NCBI RefSeq assembly: GCF_016714285.1
Contig: NZ_JADJNN010000019.1
Location: 135,320 to 199,319 of the forward strand
Source: Nannocystis sp.
GTDB taxonomy: Bacteria; Myxococcota_A; Polyangia; Nannocystales; Nannocystaceae
DNA: 64,000 bases
Reading direction: 5' to 3'
Under the pieces are notes generated by a model that was not told the DNA's origin, searched no databases, and was given only the letters and a program-made list of their open reading frames with translations. Both the position numbers and the translations under genes were made by a program. Positions 26,566 through 35,684 of this stretch are shown piece by piece (position 1 is the first letter of the stretch; the number at the start of each line of letters is the position of its first letter).

Positions 26566-27933
26566 ATGTCCACGCGTCCCCTCGCCTCCCTCTCGCTCGC
26601 CCTCCTGCTCACCGCCTGTGACAGCCCCGCCAAGGAGGCCCCAGTCGCCGCCAAGACGGCCCCCATCGCCGTCGCCACGCCGACCCCCGCCGTCACGCCG
26701 CCGCCCGCCGTGACCCCGCCGCCCGCCAAGCCGCGGCCCACGGCGCGCGAGCGGGCCCTCGCCGGCTTCGACCGCAGCGCCGCCAAGACCCAGGCCCAGA
26801 CCTTCCGCGACCAGCTCGCCGCCGGCCGCACCGCCGTCAAGGCCAAGGACTACAAGGCCGGCATCGCCGCCTTCACGGCCGCCCTGAAGATCGACGCCAA
26901 CCACCCCGCCGCCCTCGCCGAGCTCGGCTGGGCCGCCTACCTCGCCGGCGACCTCCCGGCCGCGCAGCGCAGCACCGAGCTGGCGATCGCCGGCGACGCC
27001 CCCGACCACACCCGCGGCGCCGCGCTCTACAACCTCGGGCGGATCCTCGAGGACCGCGGCGACAAGGACGGCGCCGCCGCGGCCTACCAGCGCTCGCTCC
27101 AGCTGCGCGCCAACGACACCGTGAAGCAGCGCCTCGCCGGTCTCACCGCCGCCGGCGCCGACGCGACCAGTCACGACTGCGACTTCACGCCCCAAAAAGG
27201 CGGGCACGTCGACAACCTGTGCGCCGCGCTGGTCGCCACCATGCCCGCCGACGAGGAGATCACGAACCACAAGTGCGACGAGCAGGAGACCGAGCCTGGC
27301 GAGACCGTCGTCGACGCCGCGGGCACCCCCTTCACGGGCGAGCCGCGGACAAAGATCGACCACACCCTCGCCGACGGCGTCCGCATCGCCCACTTCCGCG
27401 TCGAGAACTGGCTCGAGTCCGGCGGCAGCTACGACGACGTGTACCTCGCCGTCCTGTACGCCGACCGCTGGTACACCACCGAGCTCGGCAGCGCCTACAA
27501 CCCCGGCGTCGGCTACATCGGGGCCAACTTCACCGTCGACTCCGTCGAGGCCCGCGACCTGATCCCCGGCGGTCGCCAAGAGATCGTTATCACCATGACC
27601 TCCGACTACCACGACGGCGACTACGGCGATAACACCATGGAGAGCACCACCGACCAGCTGGTCGCCGTGCTCGGCCTCGACGGCGACGCCCCCCGCTGGC
27701 TCGGCGCCTTCAAGATCTCCGCCCAGGACGACACCGGCCCGATGCTCGACGACGAACCCAGCAACGGCCCCACCAAACACAGCGAGCGCAAGGTCGACCA
27801 CCGCATCGACGCCGGCCAGGTCGTGATCACCGCGGTCCCCGGTAACGAACCCGTCACCCCGCCCGGCACCTTCAAGCTCGGCGAGCTCCCGGCCGCCTGC
27901 CCCGCCGCCCTCGGCTACGTCGCGGGCGCCTGA
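26566..27933 (+). CDS. TPR lipoprotein with C-terminal beta domain (455 aa)
   Basis: ATG at 26566 is preceded by AGGAG and begins the signal MSTRPLASLSLALLLTACDS. A Pro/Ala linker with repeated TPPPAV, then three TPR-like units (KAKDYKAGIAAFTAALKIDANHPAALAELG, GDKDGAAAAYQRSLQLRANDTV) followed by a Cys-containing globular domain of about 250 residues (HDCDFTPQKGGHVDNLC..., YYDDVYLAVLYADRWYTTELG...). An upstream ATG at 26536 would add ten residues before the signal and is less likely. Last 19 bases overlap the convergent esterase gene. Confidence 0.75.
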   Translation: MSTRPLASLSLALLLTACDSPAKEAPVAAKTAPIAVATPTPAVTPPPAVTPPPAKPRPTARERALAGFDRSAAKTQAQTFRDQLAAGRTAVKAKDYKAGIAAFTAALKIDANHPAALAELGWAAYLAGDLPAAQRSTELAIAGDAPDHTRGAALYNLGRILEDRGDKDGAAAAYQRSLQLRANDTVKQRLAGLTAAGADATSHDCDFTPQKGGHVDNLCAALVATMPADEEITNHKCDEQETEPGETVVDAAGTPFTGEPRTKIDHTLADGVRIAHFRVENWLESGGSYDDVYLAVLYADRWYTTELGSAYNPGVGYIGANFTVDSVEARDLIPGGRQEIVITMTSDYHDGDYGDNTMESTTDQLVAVLGLDGDAPRWLGAFKISAQDDTGPMLDDEPSNGPTKHSERKVDHRIDAGQVVITAVPGNEPVTPPGTFKLGELPAACPAALGYVAGA

Positions 27934-29237
27934 GCAGAGCCCGCAGCGAACGCCCCCGCTGTCTCCGCGGCGACCGCGTTGGTCCCCGCGTTGGCCACCG
28001 CGTCGGCCACCGTGCTCTCCACAACACTCGCCGCCGTGCTCGCCGCCATGCTCGCCAGGTAGTCGCGGTGCTGCGCCGCGAGGAAGCGCTCGACCGCCTC
28101 GATCACCGGCACCGTGCGCACCGACGCGAAGATATCGAACGCGTGCTCGGCCCCCTTCATCTCGAGGTAGCGCACCGGCGCATGCGACACCCCGCGCAGC
28201 GCCGCGACGAAGCGACGCGCGTCCTCCACCGCACACAGCGTGTCGCGACTGCCGTGGATCACCAGGAAGGGCGGCGCCCCGGCGTGCACCCGGTCGATCG
28301 GCGAGGCCCGCAGGAACAGCTCCGGGTGCTCGGCGTAGCGGACCTTCAGCACCACCCGCTCGAGCAGCCCGCGGTACTTGCGGTTCTTCAGATCGAGCAC
28401 CCCATAGAACACCACCGCCGCCCGCACCGACGTATCGGCCGCCTCGAAGCCTGGCTGATACTCCGGGTCGCCCGCCGTCAGCCCGACCAGCGCCGCCAGG
28501 TGCCCGCCCGCCGATCCCCCGGTGACGACGATGAAGTCGGGGTCGACCCCGTACTCGTCGGCGTGCTCGCGAACCCACGCGATCGCCCGCTTGACGTCGA
28601 TGAGGTGCGCCGGGAAGGTCGCCTTCGGGCTCAGGCGGTAGTCGACGTTGAAGCCGACCCAGCCGTGGCGAGCCAGGTGCGTCAGCAGCGGGATCCCCTG
28701 GTACTCCTTGAAGCCGAGGAACCACGCCCCGCCGTGCACCTGCACGATCGCCGGCCGGCGCCGGCCCGGCGCGCGCGGGCTGTACACGTCGAGGCACAGC
28801 GTCTGCCCCGCGACCTCGCAGAACGGCACCCCACGCCGCACCTCGACGTCGCGCCGGTGGAAGGTCAGCCACGGGATCGCGATGTGACTGCGCGGGAAGC
28901 GAGGCACCTCCCCCACCGCCTCGATCCCCGCCTCACGATAGAACTCGGTCAACGCCGCCGCGCCCCCGCGTGAGCGCAGGTAGAGCCCCACGAGCCCGCC
29001 GCCGGCCACGACGCACAGCCCGAGCCCGAGCCCGCCGCGCCAGTCCGACAGCCCGCCCGCCAGCGCCAGCCAGGTCACCAGCGCCGCCCCGCCGATCAGC
29101 AGGTGCAGCGCCAGCTCGATGGTCAGCCACGCCGCGAAGAAGCCCGGCACGATCAACCAGCGCAGCCGCGCCGGGATGTACGCGTTGAACACCGCCGCCG
29201 CCGCGACCACACCGACACCGAGGAGCGCCCAGGACAC
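27915..29237 (-). CDS. Membrane-anchored HSL-type alpha/beta hydrolase (esterase)
   Basis: 440 residues. Several hydrophobic helices in the first 105 residues (WLIVPGFFAAWLTIELALHLLIGGAALVTWLALAG; GLGLGLCVVAGGGLVGLYL), then an esterase domain with the oxyanion motif VHGGAWFLG, nucleophile elbow TGGSAGGH, an acid in the IHGSRDTLCAVEDARRF segment, and the His in MKGAEHAFDIFA. It is a serine carboxylesterase of the hormone-sensitive lipase family, tethered to the membrane. The Ala/Val-rich C-terminal tail (VVESTVADAVANAGTN) is unusual. Confidence 0.85.
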   Translation of the reverse strand: MSWALLGVGVVAAAAVFNAYIPARLRWLIVPGFFAAWLTIELALHLLIGGAALVTWLALAGGLSDWRGGLGLGLCVVAGGGLVGLYLRSRGGAAALTEFYREAGIEAVGEVPRFPRSHIAIPWLTFHRRDVEVRRGVPFCEVAGQTLCLDVYSPRAPGRRRPAIVQVHGGAWFLGFKEYQGIPLLTHLARHGWVGFNVDYRLSPKATFPAHLIDVKRAIAWVREHADEYGVDPDFIVVTGGSAGGHLAALVGLTAGDPEYQPGFEAADTSVRAAVVFYGVLDLKNRKYRGLLERVVLKVRYAEHPELFLRASPIDRVHAGAPPFLVIHGSRDTLCAVEDARRFVAALRGVSHAPVRYLEMKGAEHAFDIFASVRTVPVIEAVERFLAAQHRDYLASMAASTAASVVESTVADAVANAGTNAVAAETAGAFAAGSAQAPAT

Positions 29238-29336
29238 CCCGCGAGTGTCGCATGTTCACGGCGCAGATCGTGCGACACACAACGACCGCCGTGTCGCGCG
29301 CCAGCACGTCTCGCCTGAGTCGCGCGCCAGCGCGGC

Positions 29337-29963
29337 TCAGGCCAGCGGCGCCGCCGTGGCCGCGATCACCTGCTCGCGCGACACCCCCGGCGCGCACTCG
29401 ATCAGGCGCAGCCCGCCGGCCTCGACCGCGATCACGGCGAGCTCGGTGATGATGAGGTTCACGCAGCGCATCGCCGTCAGCGGCAGCGTGCACACCGGCA
29501 CGATCTTGCTGGCCCCGTGCTTCTCGCAGTGGTTCATCAGCGCGATCACCTTGCGAGCCCCGGTCGCCAGGTCCATCGCCCCGCCGATGCCCGCGACCTT
29601 CTGGCCCGGGACCATCCAGTTGGCCAGGTCGCCCGCGGCCGACACCTGCATCGCCCCGAGCACCGCGACATCGACGTGCCCGCCGCGGATCATCGCGAAG
29701 CTCAGCGCCGAGTCGAAGGTCGAGCCGCCTGGCACCACCGTCACCGTCTGCTTGCCCGCGTTGATGATCCTCGCGTCGACCTCATCGTCGTAGGGAAAGG
29801 GCCCCATGCCGAGCAGTCCGTTCTCCGAGTGCAGCAGGATCGCCTGCTCGGGCCGGAGGTAGTTGCTGATCAGCGTCGGGATCCCGATCCCGAGGTTGAC
29901 CACGCTGCCGCTCGGCAGCTCGCGCGCCGCCCTCGCGGCCATCTCTTCCCGGCTCCACGACAT
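29337..29963 (-). CDS. scoB: 3-oxoacid CoA-transferase, beta subunit
   Basis: 208 residues. SENGLLGMG (E47 the CoA-thioester-forming Glu), LGIGIPTLISNYL near the N-terminus and VTVVPGGSTFDSALSFAMIRGGHVDVAVLGAMQVSAAGDLANW are diagnostic for ScoB/AtoA-type beta subunits that transfer CoA between succinate and acetoacetate or similar acids. The alpha subunit normally encoded next to it is not found upstream or downstream in the window, so it must lie elsewhere or be missing. ATG at 29963 overlaps, base for base, the reverse ATG of the longest reading of the divergent gene (CATG). Confidence 0.85.
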   Translation of the reverse strand: MSWSREEMAARAARELPSGSVVNLGIGIPTLISNYLRPEQAILLHSENGLLGMGPFPYDDEVDARIINAGKQTVTVVPGGSTFDSALSFAMIRGGHVDVAVLGAMQVSAAGDLANWMVPGQKVAGIGGAMDLATGARKVIALMNHCEKHGASKIVPVCTLPLTAMRCVNLIITELAVIAVEAGGLRLIECAPGVSREQVIAATAAPLA

Positions 29964-29985
29964 GCCCGGGGTTATAGTGCGCGCC

Positions 29986-31731
29986 GTGTCGCGCCGCCTC
30001 GCCTCAATTGCTGTCCTCGGCCTCGCCCTCCCGCTCCTGGGCGCCCCGGCCTGCCTCAAGATCCCGGCCGGCGACCCCGAGAGCGCCGCCCCTGGCGAGG
30101 CCCAGGACCCCGCCGCCGCCGGTGCCCGCGTCGCCTGGCCCGGCAAGTCGCCCGCGCAGCTCTACGGCGTCGGCGAGGAGCGCGTGTTCGAGCTCATCCA
30201 GAGCGGCAAGAAGATCGGCACCTCCTGGGGTCGCTACGACGGCCCGCTCGCGGGCGGCCTCCACCGCTACTCGACCCGCGTCGAGCTGACCATGCCGCAG
30301 CGCGACCCCAACGTCGGCGGCGCCCCCGAGCCGCTGAGCAGCGTCGGCGAGATCGTCATCGACGATCGCGGCGAGCTCGTCCGCGGCTTCGAGCGCAGCC
30401 GGGCCATCGAGCTCCGCTTCGAGCGCAGCGGCGACCAGCTCGTCTTCACCTCCGGACGCGAGCGCGAGGAGCTGCAGGCCAAGCCCGGCACCGCGTACAT
30501 GTCCTTCGCCACCATCTTCCACGAGGAGCTGATGTTCGGCCTGCGCACGCTCAAGGAGGGCGAGCTCGCCTGGCGCCTCGTCAGCCTGTCCGGCTCGCTG
30601 CCGACCGACTGGACCGCCCGCCTCACGATCACCGACCCCGACCCGCCGATCCTCGCCCTCATCACCACCAACCTCGGCGAACAGATCCACCTCCACGGCG
30701 GCCGCATCGAGCGCGTCGAGGTCAGCGCCGACGACCTCCAGGTCATCGTCCCCGCGCGACCGATCGCCTGGCCGACGTGGACCATCGAGGCCCCGCCGAC
30801 CCTGACCTACAGCCTCCCGGCCGGCGCCACCTTCACGCGCCGCGAGCTCGAGCTCCCCGGCCAACCCGGCGAACCAAGGCTGGTCGGCGAGCTGCTGGTC
30901 CCCGCCGGCAAGGGCCCCTTCCCCGCCGTCCTCTTCCTCTCCAGCACCGGCCAGCAAGATCGCCACGGCTTCGTCGGCCCACCACCCGTCGACCTCGGCT
31001 CGCACGAGATCGGCGACGCCCTCGCCCAGGCCGGCATCGCCGTCCTCCGCTACGACGAGCGCGGCTTCGGCGGCAGCGCCGACGGCCCCGTCAGCTACAT
31101 CGGCCAGCTCGAGGACGCCCGCCGCGGCCTGCGAACCTTGCTCGTGCAAGATGACGTCGACCCCGACCGCATCGCCGTCGTCGGCCACGGCGAGGGCGGC
31201 TGGCGGGCGCTGCAGCTCGCCGGCGAGGGCCGCAAGCTGCGAGCCGTCGCCCTCCTCGCCAGCCCCGGCCGCCCCTACGAGGTGCTGCTGCGGGCCCAGG
31301 CCGCGCTGGCGATCGAGGCCGTCCCGCCCGAGCTGCGCGCCGAGGCGCGCAAGACCCAGGACAAGACCCTCGCCGCGCTGCGCAGCGGCAAGGACCTCCC
31401 GCCCGAGCTCCGCAGCACCGGCACCTGGATCCGCGAGGCCCTCGAGGTCGACGTCGACGCCCTCATCGCCAAGTCCGAGGGCGCCCTGTGGATCGCCCAG
31501 GGCGAGAAGGACTTCGAGGTCGACGCCGACAAGGACAGCGCGGCCCTCGCCCGCATCGCCCGCAAGCACAAGAAGCCGCACAGCGTGCAGCTCTACCCAG
31601 AGCTCGATCACCTGTTCAAGCGCGAGCCCGGCGTCTCCTCGCCCGCCCGCTATCTCAACGCCGGCCGCCCGGTCGACCGCAAATTCCTCGCCGACCTCGC
31701 CAGCTTCCTGCTCGCCCAGCTCAAGCCCTGA
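29986..31731 (+). CDS. Alpha/beta-hydrolase-like lipoprotein lacking a nucleophile Ser
   Basis: About 581 residues. Signal-like start (LASIAVLGLALPLLGAPACLK), a beta-rich N-terminal half (YGVGEERVFELIQSGKKIGTSWGRYDG...), then an alpha/beta-hydrolase domain (PGKGPFPAVLFLSSTGQQDRHG; ALAQAGIAVLRYDERGFGGS). The nucleophile elbow reads VVGHGEGG, with Gly where active enzymes have Ser (GHSEGG); a D-x-H pair is present near the C-terminus (ELDHLF). Start: GTG at 29986 or 29977; the ATG at 29962 would overlap the ATG of the divergent gene. Ends 2 bases before a palindrome that separates it from mtnA. Confidence 0.75.
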   Translation: MSRRLASIAVLGLALPLLGAPACLKIPAGDPESAAPGEAQDPAAAGARVAWPGKSPAQLYGVGEERVFELIQSGKKIGTSWGRYDGPLAGGLHRYSTRVELTMPQRDPNVGGAPEPLSSVGEIVIDDRGELVRGFERSRAIELRFERSGDQLVFTSGREREELQAKPGTAYMSFATIFHEELMFGLRTLKEGELAWRLVSLSGSLPTDWTARLTITDPDPPILALITTNLGEQIHLHGGRIERVEVSADDLQVIVPARPIAWPTWTIEAPPTLTYSLPAGATFTRRELELPGQPGEPRLVGELLVPAGKGPFPAVLFLSSTGQQDRHGFVGPPPVDLGSHEIGDALAQAGIAVLRYDERGFGGSADGPVSYIGQLEDARRGLRTLLVQDDVDPDRIAVVGHGEGGWRALQLAGEGRKLRAVALLASPGRPYEVLLRAQAALAIEAVPPELRAEARKTQDKTLAALRSGKDLPPELRSTGTWIREALEVDVDALIAKSEGALWIAQGEKDFEVDADKDSAALARIARKHKKPHSVQLYPELDHLFKREPGVSSPARYLNAGRPVDRKFLADLASFLLAQLKP

Positions 31732-31732
31732 C

Positions 31733-31748
31733 CTGTCCCCCGGGACAG
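31733..31748. terminator. Palindrome CTGTCCCCCGGGACAG filling a convergent gap
   Basis: 7-bp perfect arms around two bases. The whole gap between two convergent stops (31731 and 31750) is 18 bases and consists of this palindrome, so it is well placed as a bidirectional terminator. Same family as the elements at 24261 and 2328. Confidence 0.6.
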
Positions 31749-31749
31749 C

Positions 31750-32787
31750 TCAGCCCGCGGCCCGCGCCAGCTCGGCCGGCGTGAACACCCCACGGTCCGT
31801 GATGATCGCCGTGACCAGCTCCGCCGGCGTCACATCGAAGGCCGGGTTCCTCGCGCCGACCCCGATCGGCGTCATGCGGGTGCCGCCGTGGAAGTGCACC
31901 TCGTCCGGGTCGCGCTGCTCGATCGGGATCTCCGCGCCCGCCAGCATCGCCAGGTCGATCGTCGACCACGGCGCCGCGACATAGAACGGCAGGCGATGGT
32001 GGTGACACAGCACCGCGACCGTGTAGGTCCCGATCTTGTTGGCCACGTCGCCGCGCCGGGTGATGCGGTCCGCCCCGACGATCGCCGCCTGGATCTCGCC
32101 GCGACTCATCAGCGCCCCGGCCATGTTGTCCGCGATCACCTCGACCGGAATGCCGTCCCGCTGCAGCTCCCACGCCGTCAGCCGCGCCCCCTGCAGCACC
32201 GGCCGCGTCTCGTCGGCCAGGACCCGGATCGCCTTGCCCAGCGCGTGCGCGCGACGGATCACCCCGAGCGCCGTGCCGAAGCCCGCCGTCGCCAGCGCGC
32301 CCGTGTTGCAGTGGGTGAGGATCGTCCCCTCCGGCAGCAGCGGCGCCCCGTACTCGCCGATCCGCAGGCACGCCTCCAACTCGCCCGCCACGTACGCCTC
32401 CGCCGCCGCTCGCAGCGTCGCCGGCCGATCCTCGCCCGCGCTCGCCAGCGCCGCCCGCATGTGCTGCAGCGCGTGGAACAGGTTGACCGCCGTCGGCCGT
32501 GTGCGCGCGAGCCGGGCGATCGCCAGCTCGCACGCCGCCGCGAACCCCCCGCGCTCAACCGGAAAGCCGCGGCACGCGACCGCCAACCCCAGCGCCGCCG
32601 TGCACCCGATCGCCGGCGCACCGCGCACGGCCAGCGACTCGATCGCCTGCGCCACCGCCTCGATCGTGTTCAGCACGAGCCACAGCTCACGGCCTGGCAG
32701 CGCCCGTTGGTCGAGGAGCAGCAGCGTCGACCCGTCGGGAGACAATCGCACTGGCTGCAAGAAGGCGGCGGTGGTCGAGCTCGTCAT
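31750..32787 (-). CDS. mtnA: Methylthioribose-1-phosphate isomerase
   Basis: 345 residues, MtnA/eIF2B-alpha-like fold. Key segments: RGAPAIGCTAALG, LTHCNTGALATAGFGTALGVI (catalytic Cys), ADNMAGALMSRGEIQAAIVGADRITRRGDVANKIGTYT (catalytic Asp), and the C-terminal TPAELVTAIITDRGVF. It isomerises methylthioribose-1-phosphate in methionine salvage. No other salvage gene and no SAM-riboswitch-like leader is visible around it. Divergent from the lipoprotein at 32990 with 202 bases between starts. Confidence 0.9.
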   Translation of the reverse strand: MTSSTTAAFLQPVRLSPDGSTLLLLDQRALPGRELWLVLNTIEAVAQAIESLAVRGAPAIGCTAALGLAVACRGFPVERGGFAAACELAIARLARTRPTAVNLFHALQHMRAALASAGEDRPATLRAAAEAYVAGELEACLRIGEYGAPLLPEGTILTHCNTGALATAGFGTALGVIRRAHALGKAIRVLADETRPVLQGARLTAWELQRDGIPVEVIADNMAGALMSRGEIQAAIVGADRITRRGDVANKIGTYTVAVLCHHHRLPFYVAAPWSTIDLAMLAGAEIPIEQRDPDEVHFHGGTRMTPIGVGARNPAFDVTPAELVTAIITDRGVFTPAELARAAG

Positions 32788-32989
32788 GGCACCTCGATCA
32801 AGGCCGGGCGCCCGCACCCGCGGAGCACCGGGCCGGCGGAGTATGCCCGGGGCTCCCTCGCGTGTCAGCGCGCCGCCGGGCCCGCTCCATGTACGCATCC
32901 GGCGCGCAGGCCGGCCGTGGCTCCCCGTGAGCCACCTGCGCGCCCACCGTCCCGTGACAGCGCCTCCCGGCCGCGGTACACCGGAGTGG

Positions 32990-33973
32990 ATGCGCTGGCC
33001 CTCGCCCGTCGCCCGCAGGTGTCGCGTGCCGCTGCTGGCACTCGCGCTCGCCTGTCCGGCCGCCCTCCTCGGCGCCTGCTCCGGCGTCGTCGACGAGAGC
33101 AGCGGCAGCAACAGCCTCGGCGAGCCGCTGCCCGTCCACCACCTCGCCCGCATCCACATCATCCTCCAACCGCCCGGCGACGCCCCCAGCGACGACCCCG
33201 CGCTCGAGGTCGTCGCCCGCTTCGTCCAGTACCGCGGCCTCGACGAAGCATCGGTGCGCGTCCGTGCCGACCTGCCCCCGCTGGCGATCGATCGCCTGCG
33301 CCCCGGGCAATGCATGGCCAGCGAGCAGCTGTGGCTCCCCGTCGAGGAGCCCGGCGCACGCGAGGCAGCGCCCGTCAGCCGCCGCGAGCTCGTGCTCGTC
33401 GACGCCGGCAACCTCGCCGTCCAGATCGGCGAGGCCAGCGTCGAGGTCCCGCTCTCTCTCGTCCCCGACCTCCTGCCCTACATGTCCGGCGTCGAGTACG
33501 ACTACGTCAGCGAGACCCTCCCCCCGCGCGCCTGGCCCCGCGGCGAGCCGAGCCCCAGCGCCCTCACCATCACCGTCGACGGCGCCGGCGACGACGAGCT
33601 CACCGGCTTCCGCGTGCGCGCGGCGATCCCCGAGGCCGTCGTCCTCCAGGCCACCCCCAGCACCGACCGTGGCTCCCTCCTCCTCGAGTGGCGCCCCGAC
33701 GGCCGCGGCGCCCCGCTCCTGGTCCGCCTCTCCTCCTTCATCGGCAGCGAGCCCGCCGGCGACGAGCTCACCTGCCTCCTCCGCGACGCCGGCAGCCACC
33801 GCTTCGACCTCGACGACCTGCGCAGCGCCGGCCTCGACCTCTCGGGCGACACCCTCCACCTCGGCGCCAGCCGCCTCGCCCGCGTCCGCTTCGACGCCGC
33901 CGACCTGTTCACCCGCGACAACGCCGAGGCCGTCGTCGAGGTGCGCAGCGAGGCCCTCGTCGTCTGGCCCTGA
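32990..33973 (+). CDS. Hypothetical lipoprotein (327 aa)
   Basis: ATG 32990 follows GGAG three bases upstream. Signal peptide with lipobox (PAALLGACSG), then beta-rich sequence with regular acidic turns (DDPALEVVARFVQYRG; LVLVDAGNLAVQIGEASVEVPLSLVPDLLPYMSGVEYDYV; GSLLLEWRPDGRGAPLLVRLSSF). One Cys pair in the mature part (QCMASEQLW; LTCLLRDAG). Resembles no family I can name. Followed by a tandem-repeat block that reaches lysA. Confidence 0.65.
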   Translation: MRWPSPVARRCRVPLLALALACPAALLGACSGVVDESSGSNSLGEPLPVHHLARIHIILQPPGDAPSDDPALEVVARFVQYRGLDEASVRVRADLPPLAIDRLRPGQCMASEQLWLPVEEPGAREAAPVSRRELVLVDAGNLAVQIGEASVEVPLSLVPDLLPYMSGVEYDYVSETLPPRAWPRGEPSPSALTITVDGAGDDELTGFRVRAAIPEAVVLQATPSTDRGSLLLEWRPDGRGAPLLVRLSSFIGSEPAGDELTCLLRDAGSHRFDLDDLRSAGLDLSGDTLHLGASRLARVRFDAADLFTRDNAEAVVEVRSEALVVWP

Positions 33974-34130
33974 GGCCAGGTCGCAAAGGCCAGGTCCAGA
34001 AGGACAGGTCCAGGAGGACATGTCCAAGAGGACAGGTCCCGGAAGCCAGGTCCCGGAAGCCAGGTCCAGGAAGCCAGGTCCAGGAGCCCCCGCGCCAGGA
34101 GCCCAGCTCGCCGAAAATCCGCTCCAGGCC
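33974..34130. repeat. Tandem CCAGGTCC[CA]GGAAG repeats in a convergent gap
   Basis: The gap between the lipoprotein and lysA is filled with imperfect copies of a 14-base unit, most regular at 34037-34085, mixed with GGACAGGTCC and GGACATGTCC cores (about 33998-34034). It looks like the same family as the block at 41998-42080, in the other orientation. Confidence 0.7.
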
Positions 34131-34135
34131 AGCTC

Positions 34136-35464
34136 CTAGGCCAGCCAGTCCGGCACACGCTCGTCGGCGATGAGCGCCTCGATCGTCCGCCGCGGTCGCG
34201 TCACCGCGAAGGCCCCATCCTTCACCAGGACCTCCGCCGCCAGCGGCCGCGAGTTGTAGGTCGAGGCCATCGCCATCCCGTAGGCCCCCGCGCCGAGCAC
34301 CGCCAGCAGCTCCCCCGGCTCGGGCCACGGCAGCAGGCGGTCGAGCCCGAGGAAGTCGCCGCACTCGCACACCGGCCCGACCACGTCGGCGCGCAGCGCC
34401 CCCCGCCCGGCCGCCGCCGCCGACACTGGCACGATCGGGTGAAACGCCCCGTACAGCGCCGGCCGGATCAGGTCGTTCATCGCCGCGTCGACGATCACGA
34501 AGCTGCGCGCCTCGCCGCGCTTGCGCCCGATCACCCGCGTCAACAGCACCCCCGCGTTGCCGACGAAGAAGCGACCCGGCTCGAGCACCAGCTCGAGCCC
34601 CAGGCTGCGGGCCGCCGCCGTGACGGCCGCGCCGAAGCTGGCGACGTCGAGCGTCGGCTCCTCGCTCGTGTAGGCGATGCCGAGGCCGCCGCCGAGGTCG
34701 ATCTGCCGCAGCGCCACCCCCTGCCCGCGCAGCCGCAGCACCAGCCCACGCAGCCGCTCGAAGGCCGCGAGGAACGGCGTCGCCTCGGCGATCTGCGAGC
34801 CGATGTGACACGCCAGCCCGACCAGCGACAGCTCCGGGATCGCCGCTGCCCGCAGCGCCAGCGCCTCCGCCTCCGCCATCGCCACCCCGAACTTGCTCTC
34901 GCGCAGGCCGGTCGCCAGGTACGGGTGCGTGTCGGGATCGATGTCCGGGTTGACGCGCAGCGCCACCGCGACCCGACGACCCAGCGCGCGCGCCCGCGTC
35001 GCCACCCGCTCGAGCTCCTCCGCCGACTCGACGTTGATCGCCCGCAGCCCCGCAGAGATCGCCGCGTCGATCTCCGCGTCCAGCTTGCCCACCCCGCTGA
35101 ACACGATCTTGTCCGCCGGGATCCCCGCCGCGATCGCGCGCACCAGCTCCCCGCCCGAGACGATGTCGGCCCCCGCCCCGCGGCGCGCCAGCGTGCGCAG
35201 CACCGCCTGGCTGCTGTTGGCCTTCACCGCGTAGCACAGCTGCGTCGGCTGCGACGCGCAGGCCCGGGCCAGCTCGTCGTGACGGGCCTCGATGTGCGCG
35301 CTGCTGTAGACGTAGGTCGGCGTGCCCACGGCGGCCGCGATCTCTGGCAGCGGCACCGCCTCCACATGCAGCACCCCGCGCGTCAGCCGGAGCCCGTAAC
35401 GCTCGGGGTCGGCATACACAGCGAGATGGTCCGGGACCTCTGGAATCGGTGCAGCGGCAGCCAC
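34136..35464 (-). CDS. lysA: Diaminopimelate decarboxylase
   Basis: 442 residues from GTG 35464. PLP-dependent, fold type III: YAVKANS contains the PLP-binding Lys, followed by GLACHIGSQI, the glycine loop DLGGGLGIAYTSEEP, LEPGRFFVGNAGVL, and the substrate-binding CECGDFLG with the catalytic Cys of the partner subunit, then GAGAYGMAMASTYNSRP. It makes L-lysine from meso-DAP, so its position near the wall-division genes is suggestive only. No other lysine gene is adjacent. Confidence 0.93.
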   Translation of the reverse strand: MAAAAPIPEVPDHLAVYADPERYGLRLTRGVLHVEAVPLPEIAAAVGTPTYVYSSAHIEARHDELARACASQPTQLCYAVKANSSQAVLRTLARRGAGADIVSGGELVRAIAAGIPADKIVFSGVGKLDAEIDAAISAGLRAINVESAEELERVATRARALGRRVAVALRVNPDIDPDTHPYLATGLRESKFGVAMAEAEALALRAAAIPELSLVGLACHIGSQIAEATPFLAAFERLRGLVLRLRGQGVALRQIDLGGGLGIAYTSEEPTLDVASFGAAVTAAARSLGLELVLEPGRFFVGNAGVLLTRVIGRKRGEARSFVIVDAAMNDLIRPALYGAFHPIVPVSAAAAGRGALRADVVGPVCECGDFLGLDRLLPWPEPGELLAVLGAGAYGMAMASTYNSRPLAAEVLVKDGAFAVTRPRRTIEALIADERVPDWLA

Positions 35465-35535
35465 GCGAGTGGACGTGCCACGTCGGCGCCGTGCCTGTCA
35501 AACGAAGCCGCCCCTGACGCGCCGCTGCAGGCCCT

Positions 35536-35564
35536 TTGCGGCGCAGATCAGGCTTTGCTAGGAT
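35536..35564 (+). promoter_or_regulatory. Possible sigma70-type promoter
   Basis: TTGCGG (35536-35541), spacer of 17, TAGGAT (35559-35564). The -10 is a fair match and the -35 only partial. It is placed to drive the small ORF at 35604; predicted start of RNA near 35571. Confidence 0.35.
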
Positions 35565-35603
35565 CGCCGGGTCACTTCAGGCCACCGGCTATAGGAGGTA
35601 AGG

Positions 35604-35684
35604 ATGAACCAAGCAGACAATCGTTCGTGCACTGTGAACTCCCAACCTCGTCGGACCTACCACCCAGGAGGTGCCAGGCCCTAG
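35604..35684 (+). CDS. Small ORF (26 codons) with strong Shine-Dalgarno
   Basis: AGGAGGTAAGG stands directly before ATG 35604, one of the strongest ribosome sites in the window, followed by 26 codons rich in Arg, Pro, Asn and Gln (MNQADNRSCTVNSQPRRTYH then PGGARP) and TAG 35682-35684. The stop overlaps a perfect 9-bp hairpin. It could be a small protein, a leader peptide or the translated part of a regulatory RNA. No family known to me. Confidence 0.4.
   Translation: MNQADNRSCTVNSQPRRTYHPGGARP

Noticed and set aside
25561..28872. A 1103-codon minus-strand ORF
   Set aside because: Low-complexity Gly/Val/Ala shadow of two TPR lipoprotein genes and part of the esterase in another frame. The true genes have signal peptides, lipoboxes and motifs.
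32788..32989. SAM riboswitch upstream of mtnA
   Set aside because: The 202-base gap shows no SAM-type core or terminator pairing that I can recognise.
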